17,801 bases of DNA from Alphaproteobacteria bacterium. Lineage in GTDB: Bacteria > Pseudomonadota > Alphaproteobacteria > Micavibrionales > Micavibrionaceae. The position numbers and the translations under genes were made by a program. Each line of letters begins with the position of its first letter. Position 1 is the stretch's first letter. Positions 6,705-13,893 of this stretch are shown in pieces. The stretch lies in the NCBI GenBank assembly GCA_016763095.1, contig JAESUK010000148.1, forward strand, positions 1-17,801. Direction: 5' to 3'. The notes below the pieces were generated by a model. The model ran no database searches, was not told the origin of the DNA, and saw only the letters and a list, made by a program, of their open reading frames with translations.

Positions 6705-7522
6705 TGCAGGACGATCTTTCGTAGATCCTCATCAACATCTGGTAAAATTCCGTACCATGTCTCAAAGGCTTTTTGTGCTTGATATAGCAACATGCCAATG
6801 CCTGTAACCACTTTATTGCCACGTGCTTCTGCATCCAATAAAAACGGTGTCATAAGGGGTGCATAGACAAGATCATATACCACCGCATCATGGGGTAGGA
6901 CATCCAGTTTCATGTCTAAAGAATCTTTGCCAACCATCCCAAGTGAGGTTGTGTTGATCAAAAGATTGCAGTTTTTAATCGCTTCACGGCGTTCTTCCCA
7001 CGGCATAACAAACCCACCCATATCGGCGGCAATGTTGCTGGCTTTGAAAATAGTTCGGTTGCAAATTTTCATCACAGGGACATTTTTTTCTTTCAACGCA
7101 AAAGCAACCGCGCGCGCCGCGCCCCCTGCGCCAAGAATAACGGCAGGTCCTTTTGTCCAGTTAAAATCAGGGAAGCTTGTCTCAAGGTTCATCGCAAAGC
7201 CATAGGCATCAGTATTTGATCCGTGGAGCTTATCGTCCTTTATATGAAGCGTGTTGACCGCGCCAATTTCATAGGCAGCATCGTCAAAGTAATCGCAATA
7301 CTTGCGAATAGTTTCTTTGTGTGGTGCTGTTACATTTAAGCCCGTATAGCCCTCAGTGATCAAAGCGCCAAAGTCTTTTTCAAGATCATCTGGGTGAATG
7401 TCGATTGCGCCATACGCACCTTCTACACCATATTTCTTGATCCAATATTCATGGATCAGTGGAGATTTACTCTGTGCAATGGGATGCCCTAAGACGGCTA
7501 GTTTTTTATACGTGTTGCTCAT
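6701..7522 (-). CDS. aroE: Shikimate dehydrogenase (NADP)
   Basis: This enzyme reduces 3-dehydroshikimate to shikimate in the aromatic amino acid pathway. The 273-residue protein shows the substrate-binding serines in AQSKSPLIH (Ser18, Ser20), the catalytic Lys69 in NVTAPHK, Asn90, and Asp105 in GSNTDAYG. The NADP loop GAGGAARAV lies at 131-139. It is full length. It overlaps by ATGA with the regulator gene before it and with coaE after it. The maf gene often found at this place in other alphaproteobacteria is absent. Confidence 0.96.
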   Translation of the reverse strand: MSNTYKKLAVLGHPIAQSKSPLIHEYWIKKYGVEGAYGAIDIHPDDLEKDFGALITEGYTGLNVTAPHKETIRKYCDYFDDAAYEIGAVNTLHIKDDKLHGSNTDAYGFAMNLETSFPDFNWTKGPAVILGAGGAARAVAFALKEKNVPVMKICNRTIFKASNIAADMGGFVMPWEERREAIKNCNLLINTTSLGMVGKDSLDMKLDVLPHDAVVYDLVYAPLMTPFLLDAEARGNKVVTGIGMLLYQAQKAFETWYGILPDVDEDLRKIVLQ

Positions 7523-8412
7523 TTCCCCTCAGCCTCCGCCAGTTTCTTTTTGTCTGCAGACCGCTTTTTTTGAAGAAGAACCATAATTTCAGCAGATGTT
7601 TCCTCAACCGAGCGCCGTGTCACATCAATAATTGGCCATTTATTTTCTTTAAACAGTTTGCGTGCTTTTTTAACCTCGTCCTCAACTGCTTCAGGGTCGA
7701 GATATTGATTCTCATATAAGTTTTCTTTTTGTTCTCCAATACGTAATCGACTAGAGCGTAACTGGATCAAGCGATCGGGAGACTCGGTTAATCCCACAAA
7801 CAATGGTGGGTTCTCCAAATTTAAAAGCCGATCAGGAAAGTCAACATGCGGAACGAGGGGAATGTTCCCCGCCTTGATCCCTCGGCGTGCCAAAAATATA
7901 CATGTTGGCGTTTTTGATGTTCTTGAAACCCCAACTAAAACAACATCCGCTTCTTCCAGCCCTTTGATGTGTTGTCCATCATCAAAGCCAAGGGCAAAGT
8001 CGATTGCATCCACGCGCTTGAAGTAATCATCATTCATAACATGCTGAAGACCAGGGACCCCTTGAACAGATAACCCAGTATATGCTGCGAGTGCCTTTAA
8101 AAGAGGGTCCATAACGGCAATGCATGGAACATCAAGTTTAGTACAATGCTTGCGGAGTACTTTGCGCTTTTCTTCGTCTACAAATGTAAAAAGAACAGGA
8201 CCAGGATGCTTTGTAATATCCTCTAAAACACGGTTTAATTGGCGATCAGTTCTGATGAGAGGCCAATATCGTTCCTGCGGGTCAATACGCTTAAACTGTG
8301 CAAGGGCAGCACGCGCTAAACTTTGCAAGGTTGTGCCTGTGGCATCAGAAACAAGGTGCACATAGAAGCTATGTAACTTTTTGTCCTGTTTTTCTGTATC
8401 GGATGATGTCAT
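7519..8412 (-). CDS. PEP synthase / pyruvate phosphate dikinase regulatory protein (DUF299 family)
   Basis: This is a bifunctional ADP-dependent serine/threonine kinase and Pi-dependent pyrophosphorylase that switches PEP synthase or PPDK off and on by modifying its catalytic loop. The 297-residue protein opens with the family signature HLVSDATGTTLQSLARA (19-35) and carries the nucleotide loop GVSRTSKTPT at 161-170, followed by ARRGIKAGNIPLVP. The E. coli equivalent is PpsR; whether the target here is PPDK or PEP synthase cannot be seen, since neither lies in the window. AGGATGAGGG precedes the ATG. It lies 47 bases behind the second DUF6782-like gene and could be read from the same transcript. 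Confidence 0.95.
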   Translation of the reverse strand: MTSSDTEKQDKKLHSFYVHLVSDATGTTLQSLARAALAQFKRIDPQERYWPLIRTDRQLNRVLEDITKHPGPVLFTFVDEEKRKVLRKHCTKLDVPCIAVMDPLLKALAAYTGLSVQGVPGLQHVMNDDYFKRVDAIDFALGFDDGQHIKGLEEADVVLVGVSRTSKTPTCIFLARRGIKAGNIPLVPHVDFPDRLLNLENPPLFVGLTESPDRLIQLRSSRLRIGEQKENLYENQYLDPEAVEDEVKKARKLFKENKWPIIDVTRRSVEETSAEIMVLLQKKRSADKKKLAEAEGK

Positions 8413-8459
8413 GCCCTCATCCTAACATGCGGATAAAGGAAGACAATGTGAAACCTGTG

Positions 8460-9446
8460 TTAATCTTGTGGAAAAATCAGGGCGGCAAGTGCTTTATCAC
8501 GGAAGCGTACACCTGAAACTTGAATGGTCTCAAGGTCGGTCATGATATGGAAGAAATGCGTTTGATTGATTTCATCAGGAATAGCGCAGAAATCAGGGTT
8601 GCTGAGCATATTTTCAACGTCCAAAAGATATTGCTCCCCTGATGGGAGGCAAATGCGGTCTTGTACATCGGTTGCATCCAAACGCTCGTGTCCGAAAGGC
8701 TCGGCAAATGTGTTGTGTGTAATCGTTTCATCAATTGCCGCCAATGTTGCGGAGTCTGTGTCATTCACACGATCTGTGACCATGTACCATTGACGGAATG
8801 CGTGAAGAAGCGGTGTTATGTGTGACTCTAGACCAGCTTGGCTCTCATCTATGGCTTGGAAAATTATCGCCATATCGCCAATTTCACTCGCCATAAGCGT
8901 GCGCCACAAATCACGTTCACCAGCAATGCGTAGTTCCCACGATACTAAAACAGTAAAGCTTTCAATGTCCGCAGATCTGATCTTTTCCCATTTAAGCCAT
9001 TCTTCAGGATTAAGGGACTCGTATAAATCAAAGTGATTATCTTCGTACCAAATGTCCCGAAGTGCACGGATTGTATTTAAAACAAGGTTGTGACGGCTTT
9101 GAACTTTTTTCATCAATGAGGGCAAGATAACAACATCTTCTTCAACATCAATTTTGTAAGAGTCCGTTGCTCCACGAGAAACAGAGAAGGCCCATTCCTC
9201 AATATCAATGTCCTGTATCAAAGCACTAAGTGTTGGGCTTTGAGCTAAAACAGAACATAACCATTTAAGCGATATAAGCGGAGAAGATTGACGGGAAGGG
9301 GCGCGATAAACCGCATCTAGGTCTTGCTGAATATCATTCCAGATTGGTCCCAAGCAAAGTGCGGAATCGTACACTGAGTCACGGGACTCGGTATGAATCG
9401 CTTGCGCGGTCTTTTTCAGATCATGTTGTGGCACGGGCTTGTCCAT
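8460..9446 (-). CDS. Unknown protein, DUF6782-like, second of a tandem pair
   Basis: A 328-residue protein of unknown function. The start at 9446 is chosen because GGAG stands five bases before it and it clears the upstream gene by 79 bases; the frame stays open to 9737 but that would overlap the neighbour. From about residue 52 it follows the same plan as the gene upstream. The clearest match is SADIESFTVLVSWELRIAGERDLW (158-181) against EADVNAFMIRIAWELKLAGEKDAW in its partner. The segment matching the partner's TELRR motif reads IRALRDIW and has no Glu/His pair, so any ancestral metallopeptidase activity should be lost. It has no signal peptide or membrane segment and is predicted cytoplasmic. 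The gene is likely co-transcribed with its partner and perhaps with the PPDK regulator. The family name is my recollection of the pattern. Confidence 0.65.
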   Translation of the reverse strand: MDKPVPQHDLKKTAQAIHTESRDSVYDSALCLGPIWNDIQQDLDAVYRAPSRQSSPLISLKWLCSVLAQSPTLSALIQDIDIEEWAFSVSRGATDSYKIDVEEDVVILPSLMKKVQSRHNLVLNTIRALRDIWYEDNHFDLYESLNPEEWLKWEKIRSADIESFTVLVSWELRIAGERDLWRTLMASEIGDMAIIFQAIDESQAGLESHITPLLHAFRQWYMVTDRVNDTDSATLAAIDETITHNTFAEPFGHERLDATDVQDRICLPSGEQYLLDVENMLSNPDFCAIPDEINQTHFFHIMTDLETIQVSGVRFRDKALAALIFPQD

Positions 9447-9525
9447 AATTTCTCCAGATAGGAGAGTCATATCAAAAGACTCATGCCTTTGACAAGACTC
9501 TATTTTTTGGCAGCTGGCTGTTTCA

Positions 9526-10797
9526 TTATCCTTGAGAGAATGGAACGATGTCACAGTGTCCATCATGACCAGTTGTGTCGAATGACTTTGAGCGTTGTTG
9601 TCCCATGTTTGGGAATTGAATGACTTCCGCTTCATAAGGTGTAGATCCCTGTCCAAATTGTTCAAATTGTGATGTTTGACCATCAAGAGACCCTTCCATT
9701 TGCAATTCCTGTTCCGCTTGAGCAAAAGAGCTCTCAAATTTTACGAACCATAGGAAATTAGCGTTAGAGCGGTCACGAACCTCTGAAAAAATAGGGTCCT
9801 CAATTAAGAGCTCCATGTGTGGAGCAAGGTAATTATTGCCGTATGGGTTCTTCCCTAGGGCATAAATAGCCTCTATTAAAGCTTGGCGTGACAATTCTTG
9901 AGAATGTGCAAATCCTTCAGGAGATTTTCCAGCCAACATACGTTGAATAAGTGTGCGGTCATGTTTACGACAGCGTTCTGATAAGAACCATGCTTCCACG
10001 ATGCTTAAAAGGGCTTGTCCATTGTTAGAAGCGCGGAAGTCTGTGCAAGCTTCACGAGCAAATGCGCGCCCAAGATCAGAGAAGGTTGAACATTCAACCA
10101 ATGCCCATGCATCTTTTTCACCTGCAAGCTTAAGTTCCCAAGCAATACGGATCATGAATGCGTTAACATCTGCTTCTTGTAAGCGGTTAATCAAAATACC
10201 GTGGTCTGGGTAAAACGCCATTGGGTCAACCAATGCACCGTTTTTATGTTGCCAAACACGGCGAAGTTCAGTTGAAGCCAATAAAACTTGGTATCCGATC
10301 TCAAGAGAGGGGTGGATGAATATTTTACCTGCTTCACGATCATATTCCGCGATTTTTACATGTGTTGAGTAACAAATCTCAACACCATGTGTTTGTGCGT
10401 AATCCAATAATGTTTCTGCAAAGCGACTCTGTTTTAAAATATCTGTAAGGTGTTCTAGTGAACCTTCATTCGGAAGTTCAGATGTGATGAATGCCGCGTC
10501 GTTTGAAAACAAGTCTGAGATTGAAGCTTCATTTTCGTGAAATTCTTTAGAAATTGCATCGTAAGAGTCAATTTTTTTTCTAAGGTCTTCCAATTCTCCA
10601 TCAAACATATCCAATGAAAAATCTTCGAACATACTGTCCTCTTCAATGATTTCATCTGTATCCATAAAGAAAAGAGGTTCTGCGCCTATAAAGCTACATT
10701 TAACAGGTTGCTTATTGTTCAATGTGTAAGCAACGCGTGTTCCAGCGATTGGTGCAAGGTTGATCTCTACTTCTTGTGTTTCTGTTGGCCCGTTCAT
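9526..10797 (-). CDS. Unknown protein, DUF6782-like (putative degenerate metallopeptidase), first of a tandem pair
   Basis: A 423-residue protein without signal peptide or membrane segments. Residues 45-115 are strongly acidic (MDTDEIIEEDSMFEDF and onward) and probably disordered. A conserved-looking core covers about 125-300: HGVEICYS, IFIHPSLEIGYQVLLASTELRRVWQ, then DHGILINRLQEAD and AWELKLAGEKDAW. Its layout resembles DUF6782, described as putative metallopeptidase-like. At the place where a HExxH helix would be expected it has TELRR, so both His positions would be replaced. The tail is Gln/Ser/Gly rich. The ribosome site is weak (GGATA). It is the first gene of the long minus-strand block and starts in a region with CtrA-like boxes. 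The coding call is firm; function is unknown. Confidence 0.7.
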   Translation of the reverse strand: MNGPTETQEVEINLAPIAGTRVAYTLNNKQPVKCSFIGAEPLFFMDTDEIIEEDSMFEDFSLDMFDGELEDLRKKIDSYDAISKEFHENEASISDLFSNDAAFITSELPNEGSLEHLTDILKQSRFAETLLDYAQTHGVEICYSTHVKIAEYDREAGKIFIHPSLEIGYQVLLASTELRRVWQHKNGALVDPMAFYPDHGILINRLQEADVNAFMIRIAWELKLAGEKDAWALVECSTFSDLGRAFAREACTDFRASNNGQALLSIVEAWFLSERCRKHDRTLIQRMLAGKSPEGFAHSQELSRQALIEAIYALGKNPYGNNYLAPHMELLIEDPIFSEVRDRSNANFLWFVKFESSFAQAEQELQMEGSLDGQTSQFEQFGQGSTPYEAEVIQFPNMGQQRSKSFDTTGHDGHCDIVPFSQG

Positions 10798-10864
10798 GAC
10801 GTGTATCCATTTTATTTTTTAGTGTTAACCCAACTTCCCCCAACAGGAAGCCTTGATATTCCCT

Positions 10865-10898
10865 ATTATCACCCCCAAGTAGTTACTGAGGAGTTAAC
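10865..10898 (-). promoter_or_regulatory. Candidate CtrA-type promoter of the DUF6782-like genes
   Basis: On the minus strand GATAAT (10870-10865) matches five of six -10 positions. At the -35 position there is no sigma-70 hexamer. Instead there is a pair of half sites, read on the plus strand as TTAC-N7-TTAAC (10883-10898), one mismatch from the CtrA consensus TTAA-N7-TTAAC. CtrA boxes over the -35 are typical of CtrA-activated promoters in alphaproteobacteria. This is inference from motif and position only. Confidence 0.35.
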
Positions 10899-10930
10899 AA
10901 AACCAGATAAGGCGGAAAAAAATTCCTATG

Positions 10931-10967
10931 TTAACCAATAGTTTACATAAGTTAACAAAACCTTATT
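10931..10967. promoter_or_regulatory. Two further CtrA-like half-site pairs
   Basis: TTAA-N7-TTTAC (10931-10946) and TTAA-N7-TTAT (10952-10966) each differ from TTAA-N7-TTAA(C) by a single base. They lie 10-45 bases upstream of TAGAAT (10976), the candidate -10 for the rightward gene at 11085. Confidence 0.35.
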
Positions 10968-11084
10968 GATATCATTAGAATCTAGACTCAAAATAAAAAA
11001 TCATTTTTTATGAACAACCTTTTGATGTAGGCTTAAATATAGTGATTTGTATTAACAATATAGTGAAATTTACAAGGTAAATAG

Positions 11085-11681
11085 ATGACAGATACACCAG
11101 ATGATCTACAGAGTGAATATTTAAACCCATTCACAGAGGCACAATGGTTATTTGTCTCTTATCTGCCATTCCGTATCGGGCTTTGGTTAAGTGAGTATGA
11201 GGCGGGTGGAGGCGATCGCGCTGAGAATGCTGAGATGCGGGCTTTGAGCGATATCATTATAAAAGCACAAGAAAAATACAGTAACCGTCCATTCCTTGGA
11301 GCATTAACGCACGAACTAGAACAACTTGTGTATGGACAGGAACAAAAAGAACTGAACCTCGATAAAGTATTAAATGACTGTAAGCGTGCGCTTACTACAT
11401 TAAAGAAGCAGTTACCTGCCGAAGATGTGAATTGTTACAAGCTTCTATGTATTGATGTGGCCGAGGCCGTTGCCAAGGCAGCAGGGGACAGAGAGTTTGG
11501 CGCACACAATCTTCACGGTGGAGCGAAAAAAGGATGGTTTGGGGCATATCCAGTGATTGCCTCTCTTACGCGCCTTGGACACGGCCCGAAAGTAAGCTCT
11601 GCTGAAAAAGAAGCCATTAATTTACTGATTGATGCCCTTGGTGCAAACGAGATGGTCAATAAGTGGGGAATATTGGAGTAA
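11085..11681 (+). CDS. Unknown cytoplasmic protein, possible TerB-like C-terminus
   Basis: A 198-residue protein without signal peptide. The first third is hydrophobic-aromatic (PFTEAQWLFVSYLPFRIGLWLSEY in residues 15-38) and is followed by GGGDRAENAEMRALSDII. The C-terminal third, ASLTRLGHGPKVSSAEKEAINLLIDALGA, has the rhythm of TerB-like domains, where an acidic or glycine turn plus VSxAE starts a helix. The acidic metal-binding pair of true TerB is not obvious, so I treat this as a structural hint only. AAGG stands seven bases before the ATG. It diverges from the DUF6782-like genes, shares their control region, and is followed by trxA after 118 bases. Confidence 0.7.
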   Translation: MTDTPDDLQSEYLNPFTEAQWLFVSYLPFRIGLWLSEYEAGGGDRAENAEMRALSDIIIKAQEKYSNRPFLGALTHELEQLVYGQEQKELNLDKVLNDCKRALTTLKKQLPAEDVNCYKLLCIDVAEAVAKAAGDREFGAHNLHGGAKKGWFGAYPVIASLTRLGHGPKVSSAEKEAINLLIDALGANEMVNKWGILE

Positions 11682-11729
11682 ATCCACTGTTTCCTAAAGA
11701 TTTGTGTGGATGATCGACTCGGTTTTTGT

Positions 11730-11759
11730 TTGAAAATCGAAAGAATCATTCCATATTAG
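11730..11759 (+). promoter_or_regulatory. Candidate promoter of trxA
   Basis: TTGAAA (11730-11735) and TATTAG (11754-11759) are spaced by 18 bases, about 40 bases upstream of the trxA start codon. Moderate consensus match; position is reasonable. Confidence 0.4.
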
Positions 11760-11799
11760 TATATAGTGTTAGATATAAAATATAAGAAAGTAGGACAAC

Positions 11800-12120
<321 letters not shown>

Positions 12121-12147
12121 ACCGTCTTTATTTGAAAAGAATTGAAT

Positions 12148-12183
12148 GAGAGCCTATCAGATAACGATAGGCTTTCTTTTTTT
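12148..12183 (+). terminator. Intrinsic terminator of trxA, inside the end of the converging gene
   Basis: GAGAGCCTATC (12148-12158) pairs with GATAGGCTTTC (12166-12176) over 11 positions, one a G-T pair, around the loop AGATAAC, followed by seven T. The converging gene stops at 12157, so its last codons (..KRKPIVI, stop) are written in the loop, one arm and the T run. Confidence 0.92.
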
Positions 12184-12834
12184 GTCTGCTGTTTGAAAAA
12201 CAGAGGCGCTGTGATCATCAAATTCTTGCATCAACTGTAAGAAAAGAGAGGTGGTCTCTGACTGACCGTCTACGCGTTCAAGGGATGCATTCACTTGACC
12301 TACACGGTCTAAAAGATCAGAGACAAGGGCCGTGACGGCAGGGTAGTCTTGCCCGTACATCAAATTCCTGAGGTTGCCCTGTTCACTAAATATTGCTTGA
12401 TCAAGCATCCATGGTCCAGACTCAAATCCCTTCTTCTCAAGCTTTTTGATGGTGTCTTCAGGGGTGCGACAGAACATTAAGCCCACAAAATGTACACGCC
12501 CACTAAGTTCATAGACAAAGGCATCTTCTTTTTCTGAGAGAAGCATTCCTGTTTGCAAGAAATGATCTTGGTCATACCCATCTTCATCATATCCAGGTGT
12601 GAGAACTTCTTCATTCGGAGAGATAAGCTTTAGAAGGCTTGGAATCGCCGTCTTATAGCCTAACTGTGTAAGAATTTCTGTATTATCCGCGTAACATAAA
12701 GGATATTGCGTAAGAGAAAGGTAAGAAGGTGCGGGATCTAGAAATGTTGATTTTAAGTCTTCCCAGAAAGGTTTTTCTGGGCGCTTTAATATCATATAAG
12801 GGGCTGTTGTTAGTGGGCGCGGGGCAAAAGGCAT
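12157..12834 (-). CDS. Orphan hypothetical protein, 225 aa
   Basis: No family recognised. The protein begins MPFAPRPLTTAPYMILKRPE and appears soluble, with a Pro/Arg-rich start, aromatic-rich first half (FWEDLKSTF, SYLSLTQYPLCY) and acidic stretch (GYDEDGYDQDHF, about 81-92). The last 60 residues look helical (ALVSDLLDRVGQVNASLERV, LFLQLMQEF) and end basic (KKRKPIVI). No signal peptide or membrane segment is seen. The ribosome site is poor, and the chosen ATG at 12834 is simply the first in frame; Met14 is an alternative. It lies 62 bases behind pheA on the same strand, with a perfect TTGACA between them, so it may have its own promoter. Its 3' end doubles as the trxA terminator. Confidence 0.65.
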   Translation of the reverse strand: MPFAPRPLTTAPYMILKRPEKPFWEDLKSTFLDPAPSYLSLTQYPLCYADNTEILTQLGYKTAIPSLLKLISPNEEVLTPGYDEDGYDQDHFLQTGMLLSEKEDAFVYELSGRVHFVGLMFCRTPEDTIKKLEKKGFESGPWMLDQAIFSEQGNLRNLMYGQDYPAVTALVSDLLDRVGQVNASLERVDGQSETTSLFLQLMQEFDDHSASVFQTADKKRKPIVI

Positions 12835-12865
12835 ATTTACACAGTTTCTCTATTGATTTCTAATA

Positions 12866-12894
12866 TGAATATCAAATATAGAAAATTATGTCAA
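12866..12894 (-). promoter_or_regulatory. Candidate promoter of the orphan gene
   Basis: On the minus strand a perfect TTGACA (12894-12889) begins two bases after the pheA stop codon. At 17-base spacing TATTCA (12871-12866) is a weak -10. The region is very AT-rich. Confidence 0.35.
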
Positions 12895-12896
12895 TA

Positions 12897-13727
12897 TTAT
12901 TTAGAATATGCAGGATATGTGCCCAGTATCTTCATGTCTTTGGCAAAGAACGTTAATTCTTCAAGTGCAAGTTTAAGATCATCCTCTTCTGGGTGACCGA
13001 TCACATCTGCATAGAAAAACGCCACTTTGAATTCGGCACCAACATAACTTTCGAGCTTGGTCATTTGAACATTATTTGTTGCAAATCCTCCAAGTGCCTT
13101 ATAAAGCGCGGCTGGAATATTGCGAACCTCAAAGGTAAAGCTTGTTTTTAAATGTGCCTTATCTGGGAAAGATGTACGGGGTTTTCTTGAAAAAACAAGA
13201 AAGCGTGTTGTGTTGTGATCTGCATCTTCAATATTTGTATCTAAAATTTCAAGATCATAAAGTTCTGCCGCAAGTGTAGAGGCGATGGCGGCCTGTGTTT
13301 TATCTTTAATCTCAGAAACATTACGTGCTGCACCTGCCGTATCTGCTTGGACATTTGTCTGAACATTCAACTTTTTAAGATAGCCTTTGCATTGTGGGAT
13401 GGCGTGAATATGGCTGTGTACGGTTTGTATGTCTTCAATCTTTGTACCTTTAACCCCAAGTAGATTATGGTGAATCGGTTGAAGGTGCTCTCCAACAATA
13501 TGAAGCCCGCTTTTGGGAATAAGGTGGTGAACATCTGCTACACGTCCCGCGAGAGTGTTATCGACAGGGATCATTGCATATTCTGCATCTCTTTTAATAA
13601 CCGCTTGAAAGGCAAGATCAAAGGTCGAGCAGGGCAATGTTTCCATATCAGGGTACATCGCACGACAAGCGAGATCAGAGTAAGCACCTTTAGCGCCTTG
13701 GAAGGAAATGATGTTCTGTGTGGACAT
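12897..13727 (-). CDS. pheA: Prephenate dehydratase (PDT + ACT domains)
   Basis: This enzyme converts prephenate to phenylpyruvate, the committed step of phenylalanine synthesis. The 276-residue protein is monofunctional, without a chorismate mutase domain. The PDT domain covers about 5-182: ISFQGAKGAYSD at the start, IPVDNTLAGRVADVHHL (53-69) and the catalytic HNTTRFLVF (Thr174-Arg-Phe). An ACT domain follows (about 195-270), with NIPAALYKALGGFA and the KLESYVG element that binds phenylalanine for feedback inhibition. It is divergent from the cytochrome c gene. Other alphaproteobacteria often have kdsB between these two genes; it is missing here. Confidence 0.95.
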   Translation of the reverse strand: MSTQNIISFQGAKGAYSDLACRAMYPDMETLPCSTFDLAFQAVIKRDAEYAMIPVDNTLAGRVADVHHLIPKSGLHIVGEHLQPIHHNLLGVKGTKIEDIQTVHSHIHAIPQCKGYLKKLNVQTNVQADTAGAARNVSEIKDKTQAAIASTLAAELYDLEILDTNIEDADHNTTRFLVFSRKPRTSFPDKAHLKTSFTFEVRNIPAALYKALGGFATNNVQMTKLESYVGAEFKVAFFYADVIGHPEEDDLKLALEELTFFAKDMKILGTYPAYSK

Positions 13728-13829
13728 GTATGTATCTTTATTTTTGAACTGTTATACCAATAGAATGAAAATAGATCAGAATGAACATAAAAACAATATC
13801 GACAAAGCCCCCTCACAAATGGTAGAAAT

Positions 13830-13844
13830 TTAAAGTGTCTTTAA
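13830..13844. promoter_or_regulatory. CtrA-like box upstream of the cytochrome c gene
   Basis: TTAA-AGTGTCT-TTAA is an exact match to the eight fixed bases of the TTAA-N7-TTAA core; the following base is T rather than C. It lies 50 bases before the cytochrome c start codon in the pheA/cytochrome divergent gap. One match of this kind could occur by chance in AT-rich DNA. Confidence 0.3.
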
Positions 13845-13893
13845 TATTAGGGATGCACCAAATTAAGTTCCAAAACAGGTTGATGGTAAGAAT

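Larger units (their letters stand above)
10798..11084. promoter_or_regulatory. AT-rich divergent control region with four GTTAAC words
   Basis: This 287-bp gap separates two unknown genes read away from each other. The palindrome GTTAAC occurs four times (10824, 10893, 10930 and 10951 as start positions). AGTTAACAAAACC is repeated exactly at 10892-10904 and 10950-10962. Facing right, TAGAAT (10976-10981) is a -10 candidate about 100 bases before the ATG at 11085, which has AAGG as ribosome site. No open frame worth calling lies here. Paired half sites are listed separately. Confidence 0.55.

Noticed and set aside
9447..9737. N-terminal extension of the second DUF6782-like gene
   Set aside because: The frame is open but overlaps the end of the upstream gene by about 210 bases; the best ribosome site belongs to the ATG at 9446.
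11682..11711. ATCCAC / GTGGAT hairpin after the unknown gene at 11085-11681
   Set aside because: Only a 6-bp stem with an 18-base loop and no T run; not convincing as a terminator.
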